A stretch of 64,000 bases of DNA from Prinia subflava (taxonomy: Eukaryota; Chordata; Aves; Passeriformes; Cisticolidae): the NCBI RefSeq assembly GCF_021018805.1, contig NC_086283.1, positions 60,955,182 to 61,019,181 of the forward strand, given 5' to 3'. Shown here in pieces: positions 13,601 to 25,506 of the stretch. A program made the translations under genes and the position numbers. The notes beneath the pieces are model-generated. The model was not told the origin of the DNA and did not search any database. It saw only the letters and a list, made by a program, of their open reading frames with translations. Positions within the stretch are counted from its first letter, which is position 1, and each line of letters starts with the position of its first letter.

Positions 13601-16040
13601 CTAGGCAGATGATGTCTCATTTTACACTCATATACTTAGTATTGTTCCAATTGCAATACTGGTCTTAAGAATTCTGTCAGTTGTTGATATTTCCTTAAGG
13701 TGAAAATAGAACATATTTGCTAATCTGTGGTGAGTGTTGGTGTAAGGGGTAAAAAACCTCTTTTGGAATAAATCCCAAGAATTTTGACAGGTGGGGTACT
13801 CTCTGTACTATTGAAGCTACAACTGTGATATAAGACTGAAATTCAAGTTTTATTGACAGTTAAAGCTGTGGTGTATCTGTGTACCAGGGCTCTGCCTGTA
13901 TCCCTGCCCTGTGTAGTCCTCATTCCCTTCTCTGTGTAGTTTGCACACCAGGCTGGTTCAAGATAGATAGGTCAACAAGAGGCAAAGGTGTTTTTCACAG
14001 ACACCTTCACAACAGAGGAACAGAAAACATGGTAAAGGAGCTTATGGAGATTCCTGAATCACCCCCTACCCTGGGGGAGCCCCAGTGTACTCAGGCTGCT
14101 TTAAACATTTTTCATGGGCTTTGGTTAGTCATCTAAGCAGGAATATCTGGGACAGTCCACAGCAGGGATATCCCCAGGCCGCTCCTGCTGTGGAAGAAGG
14201 TTGTGAACAAGTTGTATGCAGATTTTAAATACTCAGTAGAAACCATCCCTGCTTATGCAGACAGGGCCCCGTAAGAGAGTTTTCTACACGCAGCTGGAGA
14301 TGATCCATAATAAATGGTCATGTGTACCCTGCAGTGATTGCACAGGGCCAGAGGTGAGCTGGGTAATAAAAATGATCCAGAATAGATTGTGATTTGGCAC
14401 ATCCTGTTTAATTCTGCTGAAGATTCCACGCAGGTGCTTGCAATGGAACCTGTCAACATCTCACCAGTAAATATCCCATGTGTTTAAGAGCTTCAGTTTA
14501 CTACGTAAATACTAGCCTATTCAAAAGAGCTTAGAAATTAATCTTTTCTATAAAAGTTCTGTCTGTATTTGTCTGTCCAGGACAGGAGAGACACAATAAA
14601 GCCCAGCCTAACTCTGTACCTTTGGGAAAATCAGCATAAAACATGATTCAGGAAGAATCTTATGATTTTTTTTCTGTTTTTGCCTCTTGAGACTGTTTTA
14701 TTTGGTTGCAAAATGGTCATCTCCACAGATGAAGAGTGGTCCAGATGTTAAGGTTTTACACAGAAGCAATTGGCATTGCCTTCTTTATCAAAGTTATCTT
14801 TGTGATCTTGAGCACATTATTCTCTTTCTTGGATAATGGGGGCTGGATAAGTATCATCAATAGAGAAGTATCTCTGCAGGGAGAAGATTAATAGTACTTG
14901 AGGAATCTAATCTCTCAGACAAAAGCAAAATGAAGTCTTGTGACTGGAAGTTCAAATTAGAAATAAATGATGAAATTATTGGAAAGTTTTTGGCCTGTCT
15001 TAAACGATGTATGTGATTAACCAACAAAAAATGTGTGGGTTTTTTTTCTAGAGAAAAAGGGAAGGAATATATTCTGCTCTTATAACAATTCAAACTACCA
15101 CTTATTTAAGTATTTTAGTGAAAGGCTTCTTTAATACTGGGTTTTTCTAAAGCCCATATTGTATCCAGCAGAAACTATCCACCACTTTAAGCATAGTATT
15201 GTTAAAAATCCATCTAAAATGATGTAATGAAGTCAATTTTGCTGAAAGGCGCAAAAAGCAGTTTAAATCCTTTTTTCTACATATATACTCCTGGTCAACA
15301 GTTCTGCTTAGGCTTAGCTATTACCTAAATAAACGTGCCTTCCCACTGGCACTCTGAAGCATTACTTCAGACCTACTCTGATGCAAATTCTATGTTTTGT
15401 AAGTTAGGAAGGAGAACTTTTGAGAATGGATCTTCATAACCCACAGGAGTGTGTATCTGTGTTTTTAAAAGAGATAGCATAAACTGTTAATCTTATTCAA
15501 TTAAAATAAAAGACTATACATTCCTTGTTTATTCCAGTGTAAGCACAGTAATTCAAAACAGGTGGCTTAAAATGTGAGGTAATGGACAAAAACTGGATTA
15601 TTACTATATAAATGTAGATTTGGGCCATTTCACAAACCAAACTGGTTTATGTAATCATAGGCAAAATTACTACATGTGTGTTTGTCATTATTAATAAACA
15701 CTTCCTGTTAACTCTAATTTTCATGCAGCCACATGTAGGTAGAATACAAATGAAGGTGTAATAGTGACAATATGTGTTGACAATAGTGACAGTGCACTGT
15801 GTTGAAACTCAACAATTAATTTGATACATAAAGTAAAAGAGAAAAAAAATTGAGTCATGTTGATTATTTTCAGTTTAAATGACAGAATTTTGCAGGAAGT
15901 TCAAGCAGACATTGTTTAAGGGTTCACATTCTGAAATTCTTCTGACATCCAGAAGATGTTAGCCTGGGGTTTCTAATCCAAAGAGAAAAAATGCCCATAA
16001 GGAGTCACATTCTGGAAATATACATGCAAATCAGTGAAAT
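10603..16040. other. Unique DNA, no gene recognised
   Basis: AT-rich single-copy-looking sequence. The frame running to 10938 continues past the possible donor without motifs. A 26-base segment at 11801-11826 recurs with three differences at 12642-12667. A perfect 11-bp inverted repeat with a 17-nt loop lies at 14156-14194. A GC-richer block at about 13870-14200 has no recognised origin. Confidence 0.55.
14156..14194. repeat. 11-bp inverted repeat (hairpin)
   Basis: TCCACAGCAGG at 14156-14166 pairs perfectly with CCTGCTGTGGA at 14184-14194 across a 17-nt loop. It is GC-rich compared with its surroundings. Function unknown. Confidence 0.85.
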
Positions 16041-16076
16041 ACATACACACACATACAAACACACACACACACACAG
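16041..16076. repeat. (CA)n microsatellite
   Basis: About 36 bp of CA repeats, interrupted by TA and AA near the left end and then uninterrupted from about 16060. Likely polymorphic. Confidence 0.92.
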
Positions 16077-16755
16077 ATAAATATCTCCATATGCATGGAA
16101 GAATGGAAGAGAAGGCTATTTAAGGCCACTGCAGTGTCAGGTGCAGGGAAGGGAGACAACAGCATAGTTGAAAAAATGAGCCACCCAAATAGCCAAAGTA
16201 AATGTGCACCTTATTAAATTATTTCAAATTTCTAGTCATGAAAGTTTTAGAACACTTAATATTAGGCTGCTTTTCCTTAGCTTGAAATTTATTCAGGGGG
16301 AAGGAACTCTTTTAAAAGAAATATTTTTCTGCATTATCCCTGTCTTACATTTTGATGCTCTCCAGCTTCCTCTTCCATGGCCCCCTAGATTTCATTTGCT
16401 GTGGTACAGTGCTGGTGTGTGGACAGCCAGGTTGTCAGAGGCTGGGCTGAAATTTTGTGGAAATACAGAGGAAAGGAGATTCATAGAACGGGAGTAACAG
16501 ACTGTGAACTGGTATATTCTATAGCAAACTGGCTTTGCTAAGAAGGCTTCAATCCAAGTACAATAATGAGTTTGGCTGTTGGGTTTTCATTTATGCAAAA
16601 TCAACTGTTATCGTTGCAGAAAGCTAAAGGTGCCCTGAAGGGACTACAAATGTAATTTATGCCCAATTAAAAACTTTAAAGCATGCAGGATATTTTAAAA
16701 ATTATATCTGTATAACTGGGGAATCTAGCCCTCAGTATATAACTGTTAATTTAAT

Positions 16756-17310
16756 CCACAGCTTCACTGGACAATATGTTCCTGTGCCTCACCACCCTCA
16801 CAGAAAATAGCTTTTTCCTAATACTTAATCTAAACCAATTCTCTTTGTGTGAAGCCATTCCTGCTTGTTTTAGCACTGTGTGTCCTTGTATAAATTTTCT
16901 CTGTCTTTCTTGATGACTCCCTTTAGGTACTGGAAGGCCACAGCTGGATCCCTCTGAAGCCTTCCCTTCTCCAAACTCAACAATCCCAATTCTCTCAGTC
17001 GTTCTTCATAGGAGGGGTGCTTCATCTCTCTGGTTGACTTGGTGGCTTCCCTAGTGGACTCACTCCAGCAGGTCCATGCCCTTCCTGTGGTGGGACCCCA
17101 GGGCTGGATGCAGGGTTCCAGGCAGGGTCTCCCCAGAGCAGAGCAGAGGGGCAGAATCCCCTCCCTCCCCTGCTGCCCACGCTGCTTTGGATGCAGGTGA
17201 GGACACAACTGGCCGTCTGTTGGCCACTACCTTCTGGATGTGACACTGCAGGCAATTCCTTAACCACCAGACAGCCCTCTCATCAAGTCCATCCCTATTC
17301 AATTGTCTTA
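16756..17310 (-). mobile_element. CR1 LINE, left part of a split copy
   Basis: Minus-strand CR1. The plus strand shows the known landmark CCTCACCACCCTCACAG, then TTAGGTACTGGAAGGC and CTCCAGCAGGTCCATG. One minus frame keeps EERLRELGLLSLEKGRLQRD, the CR1 C-terminal signature; another keeps GLDERAVWWLRNCL, which in a full CR1 lies several hundred bases further upstream in the reverse transcriptase. The two are now adjacent, so an internal deletion lies near 17215-17255. The segment ends at CTATTCAATTG, and the element resumes at about 17697. Confidence 0.88.
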
Positions 17311-17327
17311 GGTAAACTAGGTGACCC

Positions 17328-17356
17328 AAAAAAAGAAAAAAAGAAAAAAAAAAAGT
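17328..17356. repeat. A-rich run inside the CR1 interruption
   Basis: A runs with single G, at the left edge of foreign sequence that splits the minus-strand CR1. It may mark the junction of the insertion. Confidence 0.85.
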
Positions 17357-17399
17357 TTATTCCGTATTTCTTCTACATCAATCCCCAAAGTCTGACTCT

Positions 17400-17600
17400 C
17401 CACAAGTTTTCCAGCACAGTGTTGCCAGCAGGGCAAGAGAGGAGATTCTGCCCCTCTGCTCTGGGGAGGCCCCACCTGGAACCCTGCATCCAGCTCTGGG
17501 ATCCCAGCACAGAAAGGACATGGAGCTGCTGGAGTGAGTCCAGAAGAGAGAACCGTGTCAATCAGACGGCTGAAGCACCTCCCCTATGAGGAATGACCCA
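17400..17600 (+). mobile_element. CR1 fragment in plus orientation, nested
   Basis: The plus strand reads GGCCCCACCTGGAACCCTGC, CATCCAGCTCTGGGATCCC, AAAGGACATGGAGCTGCTGG and GAGTGAGTCCAGAAGAG, the sense version of the CR1 region just upstream of the C-terminal signature. It corresponds to the same part of CR1 as 17020-17165, which is in the opposite orientation, so the two form a large imperfect inverted repeat. No CR1 3' end follows; the fragment stops near 17595 and about 95 bp of unassigned sequence leads back to the older CR1. Confidence 0.82.
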
Positions 17601-17689
17601 TCTCTCCTTATTGGTGAAAGGGTGGTGGTTAAAACTAAGGGGAAGTAACTAATTTTGGCGTTTCTAACTTGTTTTTCATTGTAAACCAA

Positions 17690-18055
17690 CATACAAATTT
17701 AGAGAGAAGGATGTTGTGGAGGACCATGTCAAAGTCCTGATAAATGACACCTACAGCCCTTCCCTTGACCACTAGTGGAGTCACTCCATCACAGAAGGCC
17801 TGCAGTTTGGTCAGGCAGGATTTGCCCTTGGTAAAGCCATGCTGGCTGTCCCAAATCACATCCCTGTCCTCCATGTGCCTTTGTGCAGCTCCAGCAGGAT
17901 CTGTTCTGGGATCTTCCCAGGCACAGAAGTGACACTCACTGATCAGTTGTTCCAGAGATCCTTTTCTCTACACTTCTTAAAGATGGGTACAGTGTTTTCC
18001 CTTTTCCAGTCACCTGAAACTTCATCTGAAAGCCACAACTTTTCAAAAGTCAAGT
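17690..18055 (-). mobile_element. CR1 LINE, right part with RT remnant
   Basis: This continues the split minus-strand CR1. Its left edge, CAAATTTAGAGAGAAGGATG, is what should follow the end of the 16756-17310 part. The minus frame at 17635-17874 holds reverse transcriptase blocks: [15 protein letters not shown] at residues 10-24 and [12 protein letters not shown] at 38-49, then HNILLSKF. Motif A, normally of the form YLDFSKAFDTV, lacks about four residues, so the enzyme would not work even if complete. The right end fades after CCTTTTCCAGTCACCTGAA. The element is 5' truncated. Confidence 0.88.
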
Positions 18056-21000
18056 ATCTGTACAATTGCTACCATAATTATATTCCTTCAAATTATAACA
18101 AAATTCAGTATAACTTAGAATATCTTTAGCAAGTATATTGGTAAATGCCTTATTATGCCTTCAGTATCAAAGCAGCATATTTTTCTCTTAGGATTTAGAA
18201 ATGTGCAGGTATTTCTATATTTCATTCTTAATAAAAATGTGTTTTTTAAAAATAATTTTCAATTTCATTGACATTTAAGCAACTTGAAGCAATATATTTT
18301 ATGATTTTTTAAAAATTCCACTACAAATAATACACCATTTTATTGTAGAAAACAAAGCTCTCATCTCAAGGAAACCCAAGAATAGCATAAAAAACTAATG
18401 TCAAAGGGAAATATTCCAAAGCAATCTTATAAATTCAAAAGGAGTTTGTCAAATATATCAACTAATTTGCACAGAGTTTCATGCAGAGTTTAGCAGCATC
18501 GTTGTGGCTCCTTGAGCAGGTGGAAATTCTGACTGTGGTCTCACCAGAGTCAGAGGTGTTTTTTCGGATTATCAGTTTTTATCACAAATGGTTTTCTATT
18601 AGGATGCCAGGCAATCAGTCCTGTCCTCCCTGAGTGCATTAATTTTGTAAACATATCCATTTATCACCTTATCTGCACGTAAGATTAATAAAGGTTTAAG
18701 GTAAAGTTTAAAAATTTTAGTTTTAAGTAAATTTTTGGTTTTAAGTAAAGTTTTAAAAATTTAGTTTTGCTTTGTGGTAGTGCCACACGAAGTATCACTT
18801 ATAACTCAAGACTGTCCCAAAGAACTAAAAATTGTATTTGGGGCTTCTAATTCTAGTATAAAAGGTGAATCCATTTGAATTTCCTTAAGAATAGCAATGG
18901 CCAACCTTTCTGTTTTAAGATGAAATTAAGTGAAACATGAAATGGTCTCTCCCTCTCTTCCCAAGATCTCAGACCTTAAAGTCAGTAAATACAAGTAACA
19001 GGAAGAAAAATAATTTGCAATGAATGAAAAAATGAGTTCTTTTTCCCAAGCATTTCAACAATCACACAGAGATTGACTTCAGCTTATTAAAATGCATAGC
19101 CACAGACTCAGCAGGCTGCATCTTATTTTTGTGTCTCATGCGCTCTTCAAAGCATTCTTTGTGGTGTTTGCTATTTTGTGGTGAGCTGTTGTATGCAGGT
19201 CTGTGGTGCTTAACTCTATAAGCACTCTCTGATGGATTACAGTTTGCAAACAATTTCCCCCACCAAAAGTCCATTTGGCCTGACTGAAGATAAGACATCA
19301 GTATCTCAGGGTATATTTACTCCCAAGATACATTGCTATTTAATTAAATCTTTTTTATTTCTTTCACATGTGAAATATGAGCTTCCTAGCATTAAAAAAG
19401 GGAGATAGCAGAGAGAGAGAAAGCATTTTTCTGTAATTGCAGGGCATAAACCCTGTCAGAGAAAAGACACAGACCCCTCATTAGATCACTTTTTCTTTTT
19501 TGCAGTCTTTTTTTGTCTTGCTGATAGCTATCAAACATCATGGACATATTTTTTCTACCTGCATAGTATTCAATAAAATCAAATATGTCCCAGAAGACAG
19601 GTTTAAAAAATTCAGGAGGCATGCCATGTTGAACAAGGGATCACAAGTGGCATAAGTTTGTCAATGTATGCAAAATAAAGCCAAAGTATTGGTCTTGCTG
19701 GATAAAGGTCAGCTACACAACATCTGATGCCAAACCTACTGTGTGCTGGCCGTTGGGAACAAGGTGTGTGTTTAGATGACTTTGAGACAGGATGTGGATG
19801 TACATATCCTATATGCTAGTTTGAACAGTTCTTTATTTGAACTTCATCCTGCTCTACCTTCAAGACTTTTGTTTCAATAGGAATGTGAGGGGTTTCTAAA
19901 AGTCAGTGTCTTTTATTTCAGGCTAATTTGGGTGGGAATGTGGACGTTCAGTACTCTTGAAGTAGTTGCCTACAAAACATATGTATGAAGGTAGAAAGAC
20001 TGGGAGAAGAGATATTCCACTTGAATAAGAAACTGGATATGCCATCCTTTGCAATACACTGTAAAATTTTTTTGATGAATAGAAGAGTGCACATATGAAA
20101 CGGATTTTTCTTCAAGGAGAATAAAAACCTGAAGGCATTTTTTTTTCAGTTTTCTAAAATATGTTTTTAATGGGAAATAGAAATTCTGGAAACAGAAATT
20201 TAAATTGTAAACAAGAAATTGAAATTTTGCAGACCTTTTGTCCATTCTGTCTTCTGTAATTTCACATAAACTTACAGTGATCTGCAGCAGTAGTCTATAG
20301 GAAAATTTTCTGAAATGTTGCCTAGGCTTAAATGACTTGCTGCTTAAATAAATGTGCATCTGTCCAGGTGTGTATATGCATTACATTAAGGTATGAATCA
20401 ATTTAAATACTCTTAAGATGCTTATTTTTATTGGTGATCTGTACTTCAGCTTCTTATCAATTGTTTTGTCTTCCCTGAAGATGACTAGAAAATAGATTTA
20501 CCAGGCCCTGAGATTTGCAAGCCTCAGTGTTGCAAGACTTCCAGGGTGCCACTGGATGTGATAATTACTGGGGGTCTGACCTGCAAAGGCACTGAATGAG
20601 GTACCTGCTTCGCTACTAGGGGTCTGTGCTGTGGGGTGAAGAGCTGTACCAGCCACCCTCAGAGGACTGGCCGTTCCCAGCCCATCTTACGACTCTGTGG
20701 TGCCTTTTCCTGGCACGCATGTTGTGTCTTGGTGCATGCTGACAGCATGAAGCATGCCAGGCTGTGATGGGCATACTACACATCCTCTGCAAGCAGGAAA
20801 ATTCTGTAAAAGACAAGTAACCTGTTTTATAATTTTCCTTCATTTGTGTTCTTTCAGTGTTCTTTCATGATCCTGTTAAAGTAAGGATTCCCACTATGCT
20901 TAATGTAGGTTGTTCTTATGTTGTAAATAGGACAGACAAGTAAAAGGGGAGAAAATATCTGTACACATGAAAAATTTTGATCTAGAGAGATTAATCCACC

Positions 21001-22070
21001 AGTCCAAAGCACAAACCCATCCCTGATACTGCCTTCAGCCTGATGGCCTTTACTTGTGGTGGACATGTCCTGAATCCTATAGAAGCAGTTGATCTCAGTA
21101 CCCAACCAGCTAAATCTGGATTTCTTTCCTACCAATATATAATTGACTTCACAGTGCTGCACACATATTGAATAAAATTTACTTAGGCATATATGCAGTA
21201 CAGACACATACAGAAACCTAAACTGTCCTGGTCACAGAATGCAAAATTTATCATAATGTAAGTTTGGATCATGCCAGACTTGATATTTTCAGAAGAACTT
21301 CTAAGTGCCGAGAAACATTCTAAATTTGGCGGATTTTTTCCCCTGCCACTCAATTGCTTAGAGCCTGAATTGCTGGCTCTTTCTGACCTGTTCTTTTACA
21401 TCTTTTCCTTTTGTCCTGTCATTCTTTGACATTCCTCTATGTCTAAACCAGTGATTATACATTAAAAAGGAATCATGGCCTATCAAGAAAATGACATTCT
21501 CTTTTTTTTTAATCCTGTTTTATATTATGAAAGGGGTTTTTTTCAGCCCTATTTCACATATTAGTTTCTTTACTGTATTGAATGATATTTTGCATTTAGA
21601 GGTTTTCAACTGAAGATCATATAGCATTTTGGAAGCATACAGAAATTCACAATACCTGTTATGTAACATCTGAGATAAATGGACTGGAAATAATTTAAAC
21701 CAAGAGCAGAGGCAAATTGCCAAGGATTTTGTACAGTAGCAGAAGGGACTTGATCGAAGGGTATTCAGAAATTCGTGACCTATTTTTGACAAAAGAATTG
21801 AAGCAGCTGGTTTGAAGCATCCAGGTTTGAGAATGAAAGTGATATCCTGGCACCATCCTTTCCTGTCCCCTCCCTTGAGTTCCTCACGTGCACCTTCACC
21901 TCTCAAAACAAGAAACTGATGATTCTTGACCTTTCCAAGCTCCCTTGTAACTCCTGGGCTGTTGATACGAGGCAAGAAGGTCAAGCATCCATTCTGCAGT
22001 TTGAACAATCATGTCAGTCAATGTGAAATGATTCTACCAGAGCCAAGTGTTTCCTTGTCCTTTATGAATT
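18056..22070. other. Unique AT-rich DNA, no gene recognised
   Basis: Mostly AT-rich. A tandem duplication of about 27 bp with a 44-bp offset lies at 18698-18768. Minus-strand frames of 129 codons (19970-20359) and 162 codons (21520-22008) have no recognisable domain or splice context. A GC-richer block at 20500-20790 is unassigned. Confidence 0.55.
18698..18768. repeat. Imperfect tandem duplication
   Basis: A unit of the form TAAGTAAAGTTTTAAAAATT plus TAGTTTT occurs at 18698-18724 and again at 18742-18768 with small indels. AT-rich, probably from replication slippage. Confidence 0.75.
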
Positions 22071-22140
22071 AAAAAAAAAAAAGAAAAAAGGAAAAAAAAA
22101 AGAAAAAAAAAAAAAAAAAAAAAAAAAAAGAAAAGAAAAG
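22071..22140. repeat. A-rich homopolymer run
   Basis: About 70 bp of A interrupted by single G, ending in AAAAG units. No retrotransposed sequence is recognisable to its left and no flanking duplication is apparent, so I treat it as simple sequence rather than a retrocopy tail. Confidence 0.92.
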
Positions 22141-22566
22141 TGCTTTTTACTTCCTCTCCCTCCATTTGACAGCTAAACTTTTGACTGTACATGGACAATA
22201 GCTTTGTGAGCTTGTTAGCACTGTTTTAAGTGATTAGTTATCAACTAAACACAGGAGCCATTCTGGTACTGAGCTTCATCCTGTAGGTGAAGGATGGCTC
22301 AATGCCATACACTGATGTTTTTCCAACAGAAAAGTGGAGCCTGCAAGAGAAAATGGGTATACATCACAGACGTTGGCTGGTTGATGAATGTTCAGGTGTA
22401 TTTCATGAACCTTAAGAGTCTGAAGAAGAGATCAGAACAGTCTCCTAATTGCACAGTTGGAAGTAATGGTGAATCAACTTGGTTACAGTCACTTGCTTAT
22501 GACTGTAAATGCAGCTAGGGCCCTTGAGATCTCTTCCAGGGTTTTACCTCATTTTTAAGATCCAGT

Positions 22567-23382
22567 TGTTAAAATTTTTAGAGAAATACTTCTGCCTGAA
22601 TTAAGGTGCAAATGAGACCATATGACAAAGCCAATAATTTTTATTAAACAGTAAATGTGAGAACGAGAGCACGAAGGAGAGAGAGAAACAGAAAGAAATA
22701 GAAAAAGAGGTGAGGGTGAGAGAGAAACAGTGTCAGAGGCAGATGAAGTAGAAAATATCACCACTCTGTGGATCCTGATGGCATCCCATTGATCCTCTCC
22801 ATCTGGTCTTCTTGGTGGTAGGAGTTCCACAAAACAGTGAGTTCAATGGATTAATCTGGGCCAGGTGGGAATGCCCAGGTACCTTCCTTATGTAGGACAA
22901 GTTAGACACAGTCTCTCGCAAAAACTCTGCATCTGTTGCATCACTTTACATCACATTGAACTCTCCTGGTGCAAGGCCTCAGGACGGAGTCTTGGCAGTC
23001 TTTGATGGATTATGACACCTCCCCAGCTGTCCCTCATGTGAGTGTACCATGGATGTGCCCCTCCTGAGGTATGGGCATGTTTACAACTGAGCCAGTCTGT
23101 TTGAGGAAGGATGGGTGCCCACTGCCACACACCCAAAACGTCCTCCTTTCCCCACCTTGGCTGGGGGGAGTGTGTGCAAACCTGGCCCCAGCAGATGGGC
23201 CTGTGGGCTATGGCTTACCTACCCTGAACCCAGCCAGAGCTAATCTGCAGGAGAACTGTTGGGTTTGACTTTCTTGTGGATATATTCTTCTTCCTCAGTC
23301 TTGTTAATTTCTTTCTAGACCTGAGATAAGGGGACAATAGTATCACCTTTGCCTCAAGTTCCCTTAGATGACTTAACTATCA
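22567..23382 (-). mobile_element. ERV LTR, minus strand, with adjacent PPT
   Basis: A candidate LTR of 816 bp with TG...CA ends (TGTTAAAATT at the left, AACTATCA at the right on the plus strand). On the minus strand a TATA-like ACATAAGG lies near 22890, a long CT-rich tract follows (complement of 22660-22730), then AATAAA at 22640-22645. Just outside its U3 end the minus strand reads GAGGGGAATTT, a polypurine tract abutting TGATAG, as expected upstream of a 3' LTR. If so, a little internal proviral sequence survives at the right. The ends are inferred from structure; no second copy is in the window to confirm them. Confidence 0.6.
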
Positions 23383-23560
23383 AAATTCCCCTCAGGAGGG
23401 GATATTTAGGGCATATTTAGGGAGGGGTGGACTTTGGTGGTTGCAGCTTCTTCATAGAATTTTGCCATAATGGGCCAAACGACCTTCAATAAAAGGTTTA
23501 AGCCATTAATCATAACAATTCAGTCTCTGACACCATGGCTTTTAATGTTCATGATGACTT
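23383..23560 (-). mobile_element. Possible ERV internal 3' remnant
   Basis: Sequence next to the candidate polypurine tract at 23386-23393. If the LTR call is right, this is the last part of the provirus before its 3' LTR. No open frame or env motif survives. The right limit is a guess. Confidence 0.3.
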
Positions 23561-24641
23561 TTTAAAGAAGGACAAAGTGCACGGACACAAATATATTTTA
23601 AAAATTATTCCTCTAAACACCTATGTGAATATAGAAGTGATTTTCTTCATATCAGAGTGTCTTTTGTGCCTTTGTCCTGCTCACCCAGCACAGGGTTAAT
23701 AACACCCTATAAATGCCAGTGTGGGTTTTTTTACTGGTATAGAAACGGTTATATCTTTTTACCACTGGCTTATTTTTTAGTCTCTTAATTACAGTAAATT
23801 AAAATAATTAGAGTGAAATTATATGAACCCCACAACTCCCTATGGCCTTTATGCTGCTTTTTAGAATGTAATGAATGTTAATGTAAATCATCAATATATT
23901 CTTACTACCTTTTAGTTCTTATAGAAAACTTCTATGTCATAGTTATGCTATAGATAGAATTCTGAGCATACAGCACAAAGAATAATATTATGTAACATTC
24001 CAGCCAAGCAAAGGCTATTAATTAAGCTTTTGGTGAACCATACTGCAGATAAAAATTAGCAGTGAGCAATATCCTAATAATGGACATACATGTTAACATA
24101 AAATGAAATAGGGTTCTGTAAAACTTCTCACAAATAAATGTATAGCTTGTTACTCTCAGATTAGTAAAGCAAAATAAACTAAAGCAAAATGGAGCACCTT
24201 CAAAGTATAATGATGATACAAAGGAGCTGCTCATTGCAAGAGTTGTAACAGCAGTTATATTGACATTTTCTATTTAGGATTTTATTTCTTTCAAATAAAG
24301 CGTATATACAACTCCACATTCTCTGCAATAGTTCCTTTCCTGCCTCATCACTGGATCACTATTGCTGCTGAATGCCCTCCAGCGTTATGTAATGTCACTA
24401 ACAACCTGAGAACAATTTTCTATCTCATCCTTTCCTGAAGGAGAGTAATTGTGTTTATAACACTGTTATATTTGTAAGATTTCCTCTCTCACATTCACTA
24501 TTAGAATACACATTTTTCTGTTTATTCATGTTAAAAGAGTTGTGTCGTTTTGTTACTGGAGCAGAATGTGGAAGGTTATCTGGTAACTCTGCTGGCATTT
24601 GTAGAAGGTGTTGGCATGTCTTTTATCCCTGATTTAAAGAG
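23561..24641. other. Unique AT-rich DNA, nothing recognised
   Basis: Includes a TAAT-rich stretch at about 23760-23920 that looks like ordinary AT-rich non-coding DNA. No gene or repeat recognised. Confidence 0.55.
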
Positions 24642-24647
24642 AGTTGT
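24642..24647. repeat. Target site duplication, left (AGTTGT)
   Basis: Six bases identical to 25507-25512, immediately outside the TG and CA ends of the LTR. Confidence 0.85.
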
Positions 24648-25506
24648 TGTGGTGGTGTGGATGGTTGAACTTTCCCCATTTTGTATGTTAAACCCCAGTT
24701 GGACCCTCCAGAGAAAGCCGGACTGTATAAGCAGGTGAAAGCAGGTGCTTTGAAGGACTGTGTCAAGAAAAAGAAGGACAGACGAGGGAGAAGATTTGAA
24801 GAGAGACTTAAGGAAGTGAGAGAGGGAGCTGGAAGAAGGACAATAAAGAGAGGGTTTTTTGAGATAGGGCAGAGTTGAAGGACGTATGGGTGGCTTACCG
24901 AGTGGAAAGGATTTAGATATGTGAAAAGAAAAAAGAGTGGTAGGTCCAATGCTGCTGTATGTTCTGTGTACCCCCCCCTAATTGAAATTCATAAGTTGAT
25001 ACATCCTCCCTACAAACCTCTATTTTTAGCCCACTTATGTTACATGTTACCTTTCCCCCTTTTCCCGCCACTGTGTTATCCCTCCCCTACTCCCCAATTG
25101 GTTCAAGGCTTGCAACCCCTCCCCTCTTCTCCCTAGTGATAAGTTTTCATTGGTGGCCACAAAGAGGAACTCCCATTTCTCCTCCCCTTACCCGAGAGTT
25201 TATAAGCCTTTGTATTCCTTTGTTCTGGGTCCAGTCCAGTCTGGGTCCAGTCCAGTCCGACCTGGCCCCGACAGTGTTGGTGAAGATTAAAGTTACTGTT
25301 TAACTGTCTGGCTGACTGGGCCCTCCTTTCTTCCTCTCTGCGCTGTCGCCTGATACATCTTATCACCGTTAGCTTCTCTCAGGGAAAAGGACCCACAAGG
25401 GCTGACTCCTCACTGAGTGCTGAGGGGCAGCTCAGACTCATGCTTGCTCCGGTGCCTGGGCTAGCTCGGGGCGAAGCCGAGGGGCTTCAGTTTTGGCACC
25501 GCGACA
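24648..25506 (+). mobile_element. Solo ERV LTR, class II (ERVK-like)
   Basis: This 859-bp element starts TGTGGTGG and ends GCACCGCGACA. It is flanked by a perfect 6-bp direct repeat AGTTGT (24642-24647 and 25507-25512), the duplication size typical of class II (beta/ERVK-like) and alpha-type integrases. A TATA-like TTTATAAG lies at 25199 and ATTAAA at 25286-25291, placing the R region between about 25225 and 25310. GC content and CpG rise in the last 150 bp. There is no second LTR or internal sequence, so this is a solo LTR left by recombination. Within the presumed R start is a 16-bp exact tandem duplication. Confidence 0.88.
25225..25256 (+). repeat. 16-bp exact tandem duplication in LTR
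   Basis: CTGGGTCCAGTCCAGT occurs twice with no gap (25225-25240, 25241-25256), about 20 bp after the TATA-like box, so at or near the predicted transcription start of the LTR. Confidence 0.95.

Noticed and set aside
16870..17329. Several overlapping minus-strand frames of 80-112 codons
   Set aside because: They are shifted pieces of one decayed CR1 polyprotein, so not separate genes.
22000..22140. Retrocopy with poly(A) tail
   Set aside because: The A-rich run is interrupted by G, no gene-like sequence lies to its left and no flanking duplication is visible.
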